Shown here one piece after another: positions 38,274-47,348 of a stretch of DNA of 50,639 bases. A model generated the notes under the pieces. It did not search any database and had not been told where the DNA came from. It worked only from the letters and a program-made list of their open reading frames with translations. The translations under genes were made by a program, and so were the position numbers. The number at the start of each line of letters is the position of its first letter. The stretch's first letter is position 1. Origin of the DNA: Chitinophagaceae bacterium (GTDB lineage Bacteria > Bacteroidota > Bacteroidia > Chitinophagales > Chitinophagaceae); assembly GCA_019638615.1 (NCBI GenBank), contig JAHBTL010000046.1:1-50639 (forward strand), given 5' to 3'.

Positions 38274-38299
38274 AAATTAGTTAGCTAAACAACTAATTT
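38274..38299. promoter_or_regulatory. Palindromic operator candidate upstream of fadN
   Basis: AAATTAGTT (38274-38282) and AACTAATTT (38291-38299) are perfect reverse complements separated by eight bases, and a second small palindrome TTAGCTAA (38281-38288) overlaps the first arm. The layout fits a MarR- or TetR-family site, a known type of control for fatty-acid breakdown genes. No such regulator gene is in the window. Confidence 0.45.
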
Positions 38300-38330
38300 A
38301 TCTATCGAAGGTAATATAAAAAAGTTTATT

Positions 38331-38464
38331 GTTTCTGGTTTGTGGTTTATTGTTAAAGGATGATGGATTTGAAATGTTGCAGGTTTTTGGTTTCGGGTTT
38401 ATAGTTTGAACTGATAGCTCATAGCTGAAAGCCAACCATAAACAAAAAACTAAAAACCAAAAAT
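38331..38464. repeat. GT-rich/AC-rich foldback repeat, copy 2
   Basis: A GT-rich stretch (38331-38408, GTTTCTGGTTTGTGGTTTAT and variants) is followed by an AC-rich complement (38433-38464). Between them lies CTGATAGCTCATAGCTGAAA and just after them a second AGCTGACAGC-type tract, another motif seen near 14870 and 42920. It occupies the divergent gap between fadN and the glycerate kinase gene. Confidence 0.5.
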
Positions 38465-38527
38465 TTGCTGACTGTTGAGAGCTGACAGCCGGTAGCTAAA
38501 ACCCACCTACTTTCTTTAATTTCGTTC

Positions 38528-39847
38528 ATGACCCTACAGCATTTAAAAGATATTTTTTCAGCAGGCGTAAATGCGGTGAAACCAGCAGTATTTATTCCAT
38601 TGAACCTGGCGTACAATAATGGCAGCATTAGTGCCGGAACAAAAAAATTCAACATCGCCCGGGGAAAAGTATATATAGTATCAGTTGGAAAAGCCGCGGC
38701 GGCCATGGCGCAGGAAACCGAAAAAATATTGGGGAACCTCGTTACAGCCGGTATAGTAGTTACCAAATATCAACATGCGCTTCCCCTGGCAATATGCAAA
38801 ACCATCGAAGCCGGGCATCCCATACCTGATGAAAAAAGCGTGGAAGGAGGAAAGGCGGTTATTCAATTGTTTACAGAAACAAACGCAGAAGATATCATTG
38901 TCCTGTTGGTGAGCGGGGGCGCTTCCGCTTTATTGTCGGATCTGCCACCAGGCTGCTCTTTACATGATCTGCAGCATACTTCAAAGCTCCTGCTCGATTG
39001 CGGAGCGGCGATCAATGAGATCAATACCATCCGGAAGCACCTTTCTCTCATCAAAGGCGGACAACTCATGCGATATACGCAAGCCACGGTGGTTGCTTTC
39101 ATTTTGAGCGATGTACCAGGCGATGATCTTTCTGTAATAGCCAGCGGACTAACGGTGCCGGATAACAGCAGCTTTACCGATGCATGGAAAGTGGTTGAGC
39201 GATATCAATTACAGGAAAAGCTTACTCCTCCTGTAAAAAGATGGCTGACGAAGGGACTGCGCGGGGAAATACCCGACACCCCGGGCGAAAATGAGCCGGT
39301 ATTCAAAAAAGTGCACAATATACTGGTGGCAACCAACGACATTGCGTTGCAGGCTGCCAGGCTAAAAGCAGAAAAGCTGGGATATATTACAGAGATCATC
39401 TATCCCCCGCTAAGTGGCGAGGCGGAGGAACAGGCTATCGCTTTCGCTGAAAAACTTTGCGCAAAGCAGGTCACCCGTCCGCATTGTCTTTTATGGGGAG
39501 GCGAAACGACCGTTACCATCAAAGGAAGCGGAAAGGGTGGGCGCAATCAACAATTTGCATTGGCGGCACTGGATGCGATGAAAGAAATGTTGACTGCAGG
39601 TAAAAAGATATGCCTGTTAGCCGGCGGCACCGACGGAACAGATGGCCCTACCGATGCTACCGGCGCCATTGCCGGCCGGCATGTACTGGAACAGGCGGCA
39701 TCGCTTCATCTTGACCCCAAAGTTTTCCTTAATAACAACGACGCTTACAATTTTTTTAAGCAGGCAGGCGGATTGGTTATTACCGGGCCTACGCAAACCA
39801 ACGTAATGGATATTGTGGTTGGATTATATTCTCCTGAACAGTTTTAG
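38528..39847 (+). CDS. Glycerate 2-kinase (MOFRL/DUF4147 family)
   Basis: ATP-dependent kinase, 439 residues, forming 2-phosphoglycerate from D-glycerate. The N-terminal domain has the glycine-rich SGGASALLSDLP motif (Ser129-Ser133 region) and the INTIRKHLSLIKGG helix; the C-terminal MOFRL domain has GKGGRNQQFALAAL and the LAGGTDGTDGPTDATGA loop. No glyoxylate-pathway or glycerate-forming genes are nearby, so the metabolic source of glycerate is not shown. First of a run of rightward genes, but 87 bases or more separate it from the next. Confidence 0.88.
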   Translation: MTLQHLKDIFSAGVNAVKPAVFIPLNLAYNNGSISAGTKKFNIARGKVYIVSVGKAAAAMAQETEKILGNLVTAGIVVTKYQHALPLAICKTIEAGHPIPDEKSVEGGKAVIQLFTETNAEDIIVLLVSGGASALLSDLPPGCSLHDLQHTSKLLLDCGAAINEINTIRKHLSLIKGGQLMRYTQATVVAFILSDVPGDDLSVIASGLTVPDNSSFTDAWKVVERYQLQEKLTPPVKRWLTKGLRGEIPDTPGENEPVFKKVHNILVATNDIALQAARLKAEKLGYITEIIYPPLSGEAEEQAIAFAEKLCAKQVTRPHCLLWGGETTVTIKGSGKGGRNQQFALAALDAMKEMLTAGKKICLLAGGTDGTDGPTDATGAIAGRHVLEQAASLHLDPKVFLNNNDAYNFFKQAGGLVITGPTQTNVMDIVVGLYSPEQF

Positions 39848-39934
39848 GTAATTGGGGCGATTGATTTTAGTTAATACCTTTAGCAATCGCAATTATAATA
39901 TGAAACGCCCGGGCATATTGGATTACTTTTGCAA

Positions 39935-41293
39935 ATGTTACACTCGGTTATGATAGCAGAAAAAAAAGAAGCGCTGGCAGGTTGGGGCAATTATCCGGTG
40001 GCTCAGGCTTTGGTGAGCCATCCTCGCAATGAAGAAGAATGGAAAGAAATTTTGAGCAGGGGTTCGCTGATACCGAGAGGATTGGGCAGAAGCTACGGCG
40101 ACCAGGCAGTCAGCAGCAATAAACACGTGGCTGTGAGCACCCGCATGAATCATTTTCTTTCATGGAATGAACAGGAAGGAATATTGGAATGCGAAGCAGG
40201 TGTTAGCCTGGAAGAAATCATTACCACATTTGCGCCCCGGGGTTGGCTGCCCATGATCTGCCCCGGAACAAAATTTGTAACCATCGGCGGCGCCATTGCC
40301 AACGATATACATGGCAAGGCGCATCATGTAGACGGATCGTTCATTAACTGTGTCATCTCTTTTACCATATTGTTGGCAAACGGGCATGTTGTAACCGCGT
40401 CGCGGGAAGAGAACGCAGACCTGTTTACAGCCAATTTCGGGGGATTGGGATTATTGGGTGTGATACTCACCGCTAAGATCAGGTTAAGAAAAATAGAAAC
40501 TACTTATTTCAGGCAGCAGTCGGTTAAGGTAAACAACCTTGAAGAAATGCTGGCAGCGCTGGAAAAATACCAGCATTATAATTATTCTGTGGCATGGGTA
40601 GATCCGCTGGCAAAGGGAAAAAAGCTGGGCAGCGGTGTATTGACAGTGGGAGATGCTGCCACATTGCAGGATTTACCGCCTTCATTGCAAAAAGATCCGT
40701 TAAAGATCCATACCATCTCAAAACTTTCCGTTCCGTTTTTCCTGCCGGGTTTTATATTGAACAATTTTACGGTACGCATGCTCAACCGCGCCATTGCCTT
40801 TATACAAAACTCGCCCAAAGAATTTGTGCACTACGAAAAGTTCTTTTTCCCGCTGGACATGATCAATCACTGGAACAGGGGTTATGGCAAGAGAGGGTTT
40901 ATACAATACCAGTTTGTTATCCCCGAAAAAGGAGGTGAGCAAGTATTAAGAGAGATCATGGAAATGATCGCTTCCAGCGGATGTACTCCCTTTTTAAATG
41001 TATTTAAGAAAATGGGAGAAGGGCAGGGCATCCTGTCTTTTCCGTTTGCAGGATATACTTTGGCAATAGATTTTCCCGTTACCAAAGGGTTAAAAGATTT
41101 TACACGGAAATTAGATGAGAAAGTGCTGGAAGCGGGTGGCAGGCTATACCTGGGTAAAGATTCGATGATGGAAAAAGAAATGTTTAAAAAGATGTACCCG
41201 CGGTATACAGAATGGCTTGCCATAAAGCAAAAGTATGATCCGGGAAATATTTTCACATCCGATATTGCAAGAAGACTGGGATTGGAAGTGTAA
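39935..41293 (+). CDS. FAD-linked oxidase, DprE1 / aldonolactone-oxidase-like
   Basis: Flavoprotein with a VAO-type FAD-binding domain: IPRGLGRSYGDQ (pyrophosphate loop), FVTIGGAIANDIHGKAHHVDGSF and FGGLGLLGVI are the landmark segments. The C-terminal part fits the D-arabinono-lactone oxidase group. The family includes DprE1 (decaprenylphosphoryl-ribose oxidase) and L-gulonolactone oxidases; in Bacteroidota its substrate is not established. ATG at 39935 gives 452 residues; ATG at 39950 is an alternative five codons in. TACTTTTG (39924-39931) matches the -7 consensus TAnnTTTG just upstream, which would favour the 39950 start with a very short leader. A short-chain dehydrogenase partner (DprE2) is not next to it. 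Confidence 0.8.
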   Translation: MLHSVMIAEKKEALAGWGNYPVAQALVSHPRNEEEWKEILSRGSLIPRGLGRSYGDQAVSSNKHVAVSTRMNHFLSWNEQEGILECEAGVSLEEIITTFAPRGWLPMICPGTKFVTIGGAIANDIHGKAHHVDGSFINCVISFTILLANGHVVTASREENADLFTANFGGLGLLGVILTAKIRLRKIETTYFRQQSVKVNNLEEMLAALEKYQHYNYSVAWVDPLAKGKKLGSGVLTVGDAATLQDLPPSLQKDPLKIHTISKLSVPFFLPGFILNNFTVRMLNRAIAFIQNSPKEFVHYEKFFFPLDMINHWNRGYGKRGFIQYQFVIPEKGGEQVLREIMEMIASSGCTPFLNVFKKMGEGQGILSFPFAGYTLAIDFPVTKGLKDFTRKLDEKVLEAGGRLYLGKDSMMEKEMFKKMYPRYTEWLAIKQKYDPGNIFTSDIARRLGLEV

Positions 41294-41327
41294 AATCGAT
41301 CTAAGCAAACATTAAGAATTGTAACCT

Positions 41328-42158
41328 GTGTTTATCTTTTCCATAGTATTTGTAGTGGGTATCGCCTTCCTTGCGGGAAAGATCATCCGGAGCATGCAGG
41401 CAAACCATCTGCCTGCTTCTGAAGAAGGATTAAAAAAAGACCTACTCATATACCCGGGCAGCGAGCTGAACTTTTCCAGCGAAGTAATGAACGAAGTGCT
41501 TTCAAAGAGACAACCCTATTTCAGCCATCTTGCTAAAGAAGAACAGGAAAGGTTTCTCCTGCGCTTAAAAAAATTCATCTCTTCCAAAACATTTATTATC
41601 CACGACCGCAGCGGATTTCGTGAAATGCCTGTATTGATCAGCGCCTCGGCCATACAGCTCAGCTTTGGACTTAAAGAATACCTGCTTCCCTATTTTAAGT
41701 TCATTCATATTTTCCCGGCAGAATTTGTTGGAGTACAGCCAACCATACGTGTATTGGCCGGTAATGTATCCGGCAACCGCATTCATATCTCCTGGAAACA
41801 CTTTCTGGAAGGATTTCAATATACGCACGATGGTGAAAATGTAGGACTGCATGAAATGGCGCATGCTTATTATTTCCAGAATTTTGAAATCGGCTCTTAT
41901 AGTGATGATAATTTTGTGACTCATTTCCCTTCGTTCAATCATTGCGGGAACAAAATTTTTGAACAGGAGAAATTACCTGGTAACGATTTTTTTTCGGAAT
42001 ATGCTTTAAAGAACTTCCAGGAATTCTGGGCAGAAAGTGTAGAGCGTTTTTTTGAAAAACCTGTTGAATTAAAAACAGTTTATCCTCAACTTTATTCAAC
42101 AATGGCAGCGCTGCTCAACCAGGATCCTGTCACATTCTACTCACCACACATACAGTAG
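41328..42158 (+). CDS. MtfA-like zinc metallopeptidase with membrane anchor
   Basis: A 276-residue protein beginning at GTG (41328) with a short hydrophobic anchor (about residues 2-20) and a zinc peptidase domain. The HExxH motif is His175-Glu-Met-Ala-His179 in GLHEMAHAYYFQNF, and a downstream glutamate in EFWAESVERFFEKP is the expected third ligand. This is the layout of the MtfA (peptidase family M90) group; in E. coli MtfA binds the glucose regulator Mlc, but no Mlc homologue is seen here. An N-terminal membrane segment is a variation on the soluble E. coli protein. It lies 34 bases after the FAD oxidase gene, so the two may be co-transcribed. Confidence 0.82.
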   Translation: MFIFSIVFVVGIAFLAGKIIRSMQANHLPASEEGLKKDLLIYPGSELNFSSEVMNEVLSKRQPYFSHLAKEEQERFLLRLKKFISSKTFIIHDRSGFREMPVLISASAIQLSFGLKEYLLPYFKFIHIFPAEFVGVQPTIRVLAGNVSGNRIHISWKHFLEGFQYTHDGENVGLHEMAHAYYFQNFEIGSYSDDNFVTHFPSFNHCGNKIFEQEKLPGNDFFSEYALKNFQEFWAESVERFFEKPVELKTVYPQLYSTMAALLNQDPVTFYSPHIQ

Positions 42159-42191
42159 ACCGGGTATCTCATAAAAATGTATATTTAACAC

Positions 42192-42725
42192 ATGCTTCAA
42201 TTCTTTAAAAAAATAATTGAATTTTTAAGCGCGAATAATATCCCCTATATGCTTTCGGGCAGTGTAGCTATGAGTTTGTATGTTATACCCCGGGCAACAC
42301 GTGATTTTGATATTGTTGTTCACCTAAAGGAAGCAGATATTCCTTCTCTTCTAACCTATTTCAAAGAAGGTTTTTATTGTGATGAAGATGCAGTAAGAGA
42401 AGCTGTAAAGAGAAGAGGCATGTTCAATATTATTGATCACAGTTCCGGGTTTAAAGCTGATTTCGTGATACTAAAAGACGAGCCTTATCGCTTAACGGAA
42501 TTTGACCGGCGACGGGAAACTGATTTTTGGGGTGTGCCGATTTATGTAGTCGCACCTGAAGACCTGCTTATTTCCAAGCTTATATGGATACAGCAATTAC
42601 AATCTTCTCTGCAAAAAGAAGACATTCATTCCTTAAAACAGATAGCGTCCCTCGACTGGGAGTATATAGATTTTTGGATAAACCGGCTGAAATTGAATAC
42701 TTTTGGACTTCTAAAAAATGACTGA
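42192..42725 (+). CDS. Nucleotidyltransferase-fold protein (AbiEii/DUF6036-like)
   Basis: A 177-residue protein with a minimal nucleotidyltransferase signature: Gly23-Ser24 in LSGSVAMSLYV, Asp38-x-Asp40 in RATRDFDIVV, and a probable third acidic residue Asp90 in GFKADFVIL. The PEDLLISKLIW helix that follows is typical of the AbiEii/DUF6036 type proteins found in toxin-antitoxin and abortive-infection systems. Its last eight bases overlap the start of a 67-residue gene, so the two are translated together. Toxin or defence activity is an inference from fold and gene pairing; a housekeeping nucleotidyl-transfer role is not excluded. Confidence 0.75.
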   Translation: MLQFFKKIIEFLSANNIPYMLSGSVAMSLYVIPRATRDFDIVVHLKEADIPSLLTYFKEGFYCDEDAVREAVKRRGMFNIIDHSSGFKADFVILKDEPYRLTEFDRRRETDFWGVPIYVVAPEDLLISKLIWIQQLQSSLQKEDIHSLKQIASLDWEYIDFWINRLKLNTFGLLKND

Positions 42726-42921
42726 CACTCCCGATCATATTAAAGCGATACAACTGAAGATATGGCTTTCCAAATCGCCTGCCGAGCGGTTGAAGCAGTT
42801 TATGACAGACAATGATGCGCTTATGCAATTCTGGAAGAACGCGAAAGACCATCTTCGGGAAGTCCATCACGATATTAAACCTTCCTTCGGGGAAAATTGC
42901 GAAAACATACAAGGGGATTAG
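42718..42921 (+). CDS. Small partner protein of the nucleotidyltransferase
   Basis: A 67-residue, charged, helix-rich protein (QLKIWLSKSPAERLKQFMTDN is the most distinctive part) with no signal or membrane segment. Its ATG lies inside the final codons of the nucleotidyltransferase gene (eight-base overlap), the hallmark of a coupled gene pair. I do not recognise a named domain. The size and position fit an antitoxin or regulatory subunit. An AGCTATCAGC tract and a foldback repeat follow its stop. Confidence 0.65.
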   Translation: MTDTPDHIKAIQLKIWLSKSPAERLKQFMTDNDALMQFWKNAKDHLREVHHDIKPSFGENCENIQGD

Positions 42922-42940
42922 CTATCAGCTATTAGTAATT

Positions 42941-42990
42941 TGTAGTTTATGGTTTATGGTGAAGAAGAAACTACAAACCCCAAACCATAC
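42941..42990. repeat. GT-rich/AC-rich foldback repeat, copy 3
   Basis: A GT-rich arm (42941-42960, TGTAGTTTATGGTTTATGGT) and an AC-rich arm (42968-42990) are partly complementary. It lies between the convergent small-protein gene and murQ, where a two-way terminator would be expected. Confidence 0.5.
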
Positions 42991-42995
42991 ACTCA

Positions 42996-43808
42996 TCATT
43001 TCCCCACCAGCGCATCCATCGCCTTTTTCACGCTGCCATGCTGCAACAAAATCGCTTTTGCTTCATCGTAATTACTGATCGCAGCTTTGTCCATTAATAT
43101 CTTCACAGCCCTGTCGGTAATTTTATCGTTGATCAGCAGCACGTTTACCATGCTGTTGTCTTCTACCCTCCCCAATTGTATCATGGTAGTAGTACTGATC
43201 ATATCGAAGATCATTTTTTGAGCAGTGCCGCATTTCATGCGCGTACTTCCGGTAACAAATTCAGGTCCTGTAATAACCTCTACAGGAATGGCCGCAGCGT
43301 CAGCTATAGGGGAATCAGGGTTGCTTACGATACAGCCTGCCATAATATAATGCGCTTTGCACTGCTTTAATGCACCCAGTACAAAAGGCGTTGTGCCGCT
43401 GGCAGAAATGCCCACCACGATATCTTTAGGGGAAATATTGTTTTCCAGCAAAGCGTTCCAACCCGCATCCGCTTCATCTTCCTTCTCTTCCGGGGCCTCT
43501 ATCAAATGTTCGAGTCCCCCGGCTAAAATTACATTTACCATGCCTTTTTCAATGCCGTATGTAGTAGGTAACTCAATGGCATCCAGCACCGACAGGCGTC
43601 CGCCACTGCCGGCGCCGAGATAAAACATGCGGCCGCCTGCTTTCAATTTCTCTACAATGGCTCTTATTAAAACATTCAGTTGGGGCAATGCTTTTTCTAT
43701 GGCAAGTGCAACTTTCTTGTCTTCGTTGTTAATGTTCGCAGTCAGCTCTTCTACCGACATTTTTTCAAGATGCCTGTACAGGGAGGGTTGTTCGGTGATC
43801 CGGGGCAT
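42996..43808 (-). CDS. murQ: N-acetylmuramic acid 6-phosphate etherase
   Basis: Cytoplasmic peptidoglycan-recycling enzyme, 270 residues, that removes the lactyl ether from N-acetylmuramate 6-phosphate, giving N-acetylglucosamine 6-phosphate and D-lactate. It has the SIS sugar-phosphate fold: YLGAGSGGRLSVLDAIELPTTYG carries the catalytic Glu79, GISASGTTPFVLGAL is the phosphate loop, and EFVTGSTRMKCGTAQKMIFDM is a family signature. It is slightly shorter than E. coli MurQ at the C-terminus. No kinase or permease partner is adjacent. The upstream stretch 43813-43840 is a run of ATTTGA/AAATTC-type bases often seen between Bacteroidota genes. Confidence 0.93.
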   Translation of the reverse strand: MPRITEQPSLYRHLEKMSVEELTANINNEDKKVALAIEKALPQLNVLIRAIVEKLKAGGRMFYLGAGSGGRLSVLDAIELPTTYGIEKGMVNVILAGGLEHLIEAPEEKEDEADAGWNALLENNISPKDIVVGISASGTTPFVLGALKQCKAHYIMAGCIVSNPDSPIADAAAIPVEVITGPEFVTGSTRMKCGTAQKMIFDMISTTTMIQLGRVEDNSMVNVLLINDKITDRAVKILMDKAAISNYDEAKAILLQHGSVKKAMDALVGK

Positions 43809-43936
43809 ATATAAATTTGAGATTTGAAATTCGAAATTTAAGATCCACCACGTCCATAAGTGTCAAGATAAGGAACCCCTTCATCGGGTTTAATTTGAAA
43901 GAGAAGGTACAGGCGCCTGTATACTGCTTTTCAACC

Positions 43937-46441
43937 TCAAAATAATTCCGGTTGATTATTATCCTCCGGTTTCCTCTTCTCCCATTCCATCGTAGTGCTT
44001 TTTGAATAGTCAGCCAATTTGGCTCCTACCGCTTTCCAGCCCATTACTTCCACCACTTTCACTACTTTTATTTTTGCCTTGCGCACCTGCGCTCCCCTGC
44101 CGCTTTGCATTACCAGTATAGGCTCCTGCTCCGTAGTTACCGCCTCTAACTGGTTGCCTTCTCCCTCTTTAATAAAGAAGAATTTATTGCGCAGCGTGGT
44201 GGTTTCTATCTTAAACCGCTTGATATTGTATTGCAGCTTTTCGTTATCAAGATATACCGCTGTAATAATTTTTTCAGGATCAAATTTTTCTATCAGCAAT
44301 ACTTTTTCAGCGTCAAATTTCTGGGTAAGCTCCGTATCTGTTATTTCGTAATTGCCATTGCTGTAAATAACCAGCAGCTTATCCTCCGCATCAAACATAC
44401 CTAAATACTGTCCTTTTTCGTCCGTGCTCAACCTGCCGAATGTTTCATCAAACCACAATTTTCTTCCGCTGAGGGTTGAACGCCCTGCTTCTTTAAATTT
44501 GACGGATTTGACAGGGTATTTTGTTACCTGGTTGCCCATACTGCTCCTTCCCTTAATCTCCAGCTCTTCAAAATAAAATTCCAGCTCCTTGTTTCTTGCC
44601 GAGCTGTTGGGACTCAGGGTAATTTTCACTACTTCGGCCTCTCCGTTGGGATTCACGGAAAAATAATGCACTTTACTTTTTTCAGCGCCTTTGGTAAGGT
44701 CATATTCTTTGTCGCGGGTAACGCCCGTAACATTAAACCGTTTGGCATAGCTTACCCCGGTCTTGCCATCCACGTATATCATGTTGTAGGTGGTACGCTC
44801 ATCCCCTTTCTTAAATACCGCCACATGTATGATATCCTTACCAATAAATACCTTGTCTGCCGCTTTCACTACTTTCATAATACCCGCTTTCGTAAAAGCG
44901 ATGATATCATCCAGGTCAGAGCAATCTTCTACGAACTCATCTTTCTTCAACCCTGTGCCCACAAATCCTTCGGCGCGATTTACATACAATTTGGCATTGG
45001 CTATGGCTACCTGCTTGGCCTGTATGGCTTCAAATAATTTTATTTCAGTTTTGCGCTCCCTGCCTTTGCCATACTTTTTCAGCAGGGTTTCATAATATGC
45101 TACGGCAAAATCCACCAGGTTATTCAGGTCGTACTTCACCTGCTTGATCTCGGTCTCAATCCCTTTTATCTGGTCGTTGAGCTCGTCAATGTCCAGCTTA
45201 TAAATACGGCGTACAGGCTTTTCCGTCAGCTTAACAATATCTTCGCGGGTAATATCGCGCCTCAACTGTTTTTTAAAGGGAATAAACGCCTTGTCTATCG
45301 CCTGCAATACCTTCTCCCAGGTTTCATGCTTCTTCTCCAGTTCCTTGTATATCTTTTCCTCGAAGAAGATTTTTTCCAGCGAGGTATAATGCCATTTTTC
45401 CTGCAGTTCCGCCAGCTTTATTTCCAGCTCCCGTTTCAGCAGGTCTTTGGTAAGATCGGCTGAGGTTCTGAGCAATTCATGAACGGTCATGAACCGGGGC
45501 TTATTGTCCACAATGACACAGGCGTTGGGAGAAATGCTTACTTCACAATCGGTAAATGCATACAACGCATCAATGGTAATATCAGGAGAGATACCCGGCG
45601 CCAGGTCTACCTGTACTTCAACTTCCGCGGCAGTATTATCGGTAACTTTTTTTATTTTGATCTTACCCTGGTCGTTGGCTTTTACGATAGAATCCATAAG
45701 TTGGGTAGTGGTAACGCCATACGGAACATCTCGTATTACCAGTGTTTTTTTATCCAGCTCTTCTATCCTCGCCCTCACCCTTACTTTACCCCCTCTTTTA
45801 CCTTCATTATAATTGGTAATGTCCATCATTCCTGCGGTTTGGAAATCGGGGAACAATTCAAACTTTTTACCACGCAGGTATTTGATGGAAGCCTCGATCA
45901 GCTCACAAAAATTATGCGGTAATATCTTGGTAGAAAGCCCAACGGCGATGCCCTCTGCCCCCTGTGCCAGCAGCAGCGGGAATTTCACAGGCAGCGTAAC
46001 AGGCTCATTCTTCCTGCCATCATAACTCAATTGCCATTCGGTGGTTTTAGCGTTGAAAGCAACTTCCAGGGCAAACTTGCTCAATCTTGCCTCAATATAC
46101 CGGGCAGCCGCGGCTTCATCACCGGTGCGCACGTCGCCCCAGTTACCCTGCGTTTCAATCAGCAGGTCTTTCTGGCCCATATTCACCAGCGCGTCGCCTA
46201 TTGAAGCGTCGCCGTGCGGGTGGTATTGCATGGATTGTCCGATGATATTGGCTACTTTATTGAAACGCCCGTCGTCCATCTCTTTCATGGCATGAAGGAT
46301 GCGGCGCTGTACGGGCTTTAACCCGTCTTCTATGGCAGGAACAGCGCGTTCCAGTATTACATAAGATGCATAATCAAGGAACCAGGTTTTATACTGGCCC
46401 TGTATGCCGGATTCGTTTTCTGAAAAATTCTCTTTAGTCAT
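43937..46441 (-). CDS. parC: DNA topoisomerase IV subunit A
   Basis: DNA-cleaving subunit of topoisomerase IV, which separates linked daughter chromosomes. The ATG at 46441 gives 834 residues; a longer reading would need TTG at 46468. The QPVQRRILHAM-type opening (here LKPVQRRILHAMKEM) and the catalytic Tyr115 in AAARYIEARLSKFA are present, followed by tower and coiled-coil segments and a C-terminal beta-pinwheel. GyrA and ParC are hard to tell apart from fold alone; the linked parE gene and its type favour ParC. The linked order parE-DUF1835-parC on one strand is a feature I associate with this group of Bacteroidota. Confidence 0.88.
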   Translation of the reverse strand: MTKENFSENESGIQGQYKTWFLDYASYVILERAVPAIEDGLKPVQRRILHAMKEMDDGRFNKVANIIGQSMQYHPHGDASIGDALVNMGQKDLLIETQGNWGDVRTGDEAAAARYIEARLSKFALEVAFNAKTTEWQLSYDGRKNEPVTLPVKFPLLLAQGAEGIAVGLSTKILPHNFCELIEASIKYLRGKKFELFPDFQTAGMMDITNYNEGKRGGKVRVRARIEELDKKTLVIRDVPYGVTTTQLMDSIVKANDQGKIKIKKVTDNTAAEVEVQVDLAPGISPDITIDALYAFTDCEVSISPNACVIVDNKPRFMTVHELLRTSADLTKDLLKRELEIKLAELQEKWHYTSLEKIFFEEKIYKELEKKHETWEKVLQAIDKAFIPFKKQLRRDITREDIVKLTEKPVRRIYKLDIDELNDQIKGIETEIKQVKYDLNNLVDFAVAYYETLLKKYGKGRERKTEIKLFEAIQAKQVAIANAKLYVNRAEGFVGTGLKKDEFVEDCSDLDDIIAFTKAGIMKVVKAADKVFIGKDIIHVAVFKKGDERTTYNMIYVDGKTGVSYAKRFNVTGVTRDKEYDLTKGAEKSKVHYFSVNPNGEAEVVKITLSPNSSARNKELEFYFEELEIKGRSSMGNQVTKYPVKSVKFKEAGRSTLSGRKLWFDETFGRLSTDEKGQYLGMFDAEDKLLVIYSNGNYEITDTELTQKFDAEKVLLIEKFDPEKIITAVYLDNEKLQYNIKRFKIETTTLRNKFFFIKEGEGNQLEAVTTEQEPILVMQSGRGAQVRKAKIKVVKVVEVMGWKAVGAKLADYSKSTTMEWEKRKPEDNNQPELF

Positions 46442-46509
46442 AGTAACAATTTCATCGCTCTGCGGCAAACAAATATTTTAAATTACAATGCACTGCAATA
46501 TCCATCCGG

Positions 46510-47343
46510 CTATTCACTCACAGCTTCCGTTATGGCAGCCTTTGTTTTTACTTCAAAATCCTTCATGTTCTTTATCTCGCCCTGCACATCATATCCTCCC
46601 GAGGCTATCAGCAATTTGATCCTCCACAACAAATACATATCACCGGTAGTATGCTTGCTTTTGGAAAGGAAATGACTGATGATCTTACCGGCCTTCTGCC
46701 AGTCTTTGGTAATGTATTTTTTCAGGTCAGCGTCATAAAAATCATAATCATGCTGCACCAGCTTTTTACCACCTTCCAGTATACGCACGCCTTTGTTCTC
46801 ATTGCTGAGCCTGATCCATTCGTCCGGATCTACTTCAAACTCGCTCAATGTAATGGTTCGTGCTAATTTTTTTGCTTTTAAAAACTCTTTAGGCTGTATG
46901 GTATGCAGCCAGACAGGATAGAATATCTGCCCTTTTTCATTGATAAAAGGAAGGTTATTGAGATACAGGATAAATACCCGCCCCTGGAATTCTTTCATAT
47001 AATACAGCAGCCAGTAATAACCGCTCACATCGTGTTTATTCTGCGCCGCCCATATCCATATTATTTCATCCGGATCCCTGCGCATGGTTCCCACCAGTTC
47101 TGCAACGGTTTTATAATCGTCTACAGAACCATCATTTACTTTTCCATCCAGATCACCACCGGACAATACCTCTTTCCACCATGCTTTGCGCGCTTCTATT
47201 CCCTCACCCACATATAAGTTGGCTATGGGTCCTACTGCATAATCATCTCTGACCAGCACTATTTCCCCCCTCAATTGCTCATCCAGCTCTATTGCCTTCT
47301 GCAACACTTCTACATCGGCTTCGTTAAAAACAATGTGTATCAT
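46510..47343 (-). CDS. DUF1835/DUF3658-type protein between parE and parC
   Basis: A 277-residue cytoplasmic protein with an N-terminal DUF1835-like domain (MIHIVFNEADVEVLQKA, then DDYAVGPI) and a C-terminal helical part. The conserved DDYAVGPIANL and WIWAAQNKHDVSGYYWLLYY segments suggest a nucleotide- or small-molecule-binding fold, but no function is known to me. Its stop is 68 bases from the parC ATG, and a GT/AC foldback lies between it and parE. Being lodged between the two subunits of one enzyme hints at a link to topoisomerase IV or to its expression, but that is not shown. Confidence 0.75.
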   Translation of the reverse strand: MIHIVFNEADVEVLQKAIELDEQLRGEIVLVRDDYAVGPIANLYVGEGIEARKAWWKEVLSGGDLDGKVNDGSVDDYKTVAELVGTMRRDPDEIIWIWAAQNKHDVSGYYWLLYYMKEFQGRVFILYLNNLPFINEKGQIFYPVWLHTIQPKEFLKAKKLARTITLSEFEVDPDEWIRLSNENKGVRILEGGKKLVQHDYDFYDADLKKYITKDWQKAGKIISHFLSKSKHTTGDMYLLWRIKLLIASGGYDVQGEIKNMKDFEVKTKAAITEAVSE

Positions 47344-47348
47344 GCTGT

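Noticed and set aside
43507-43525. TTCGAGTCC resembling a tRNA T-loop
   Set aside because: It is inside murQ coding sequence and no acceptor or anticodon stem is found around it.
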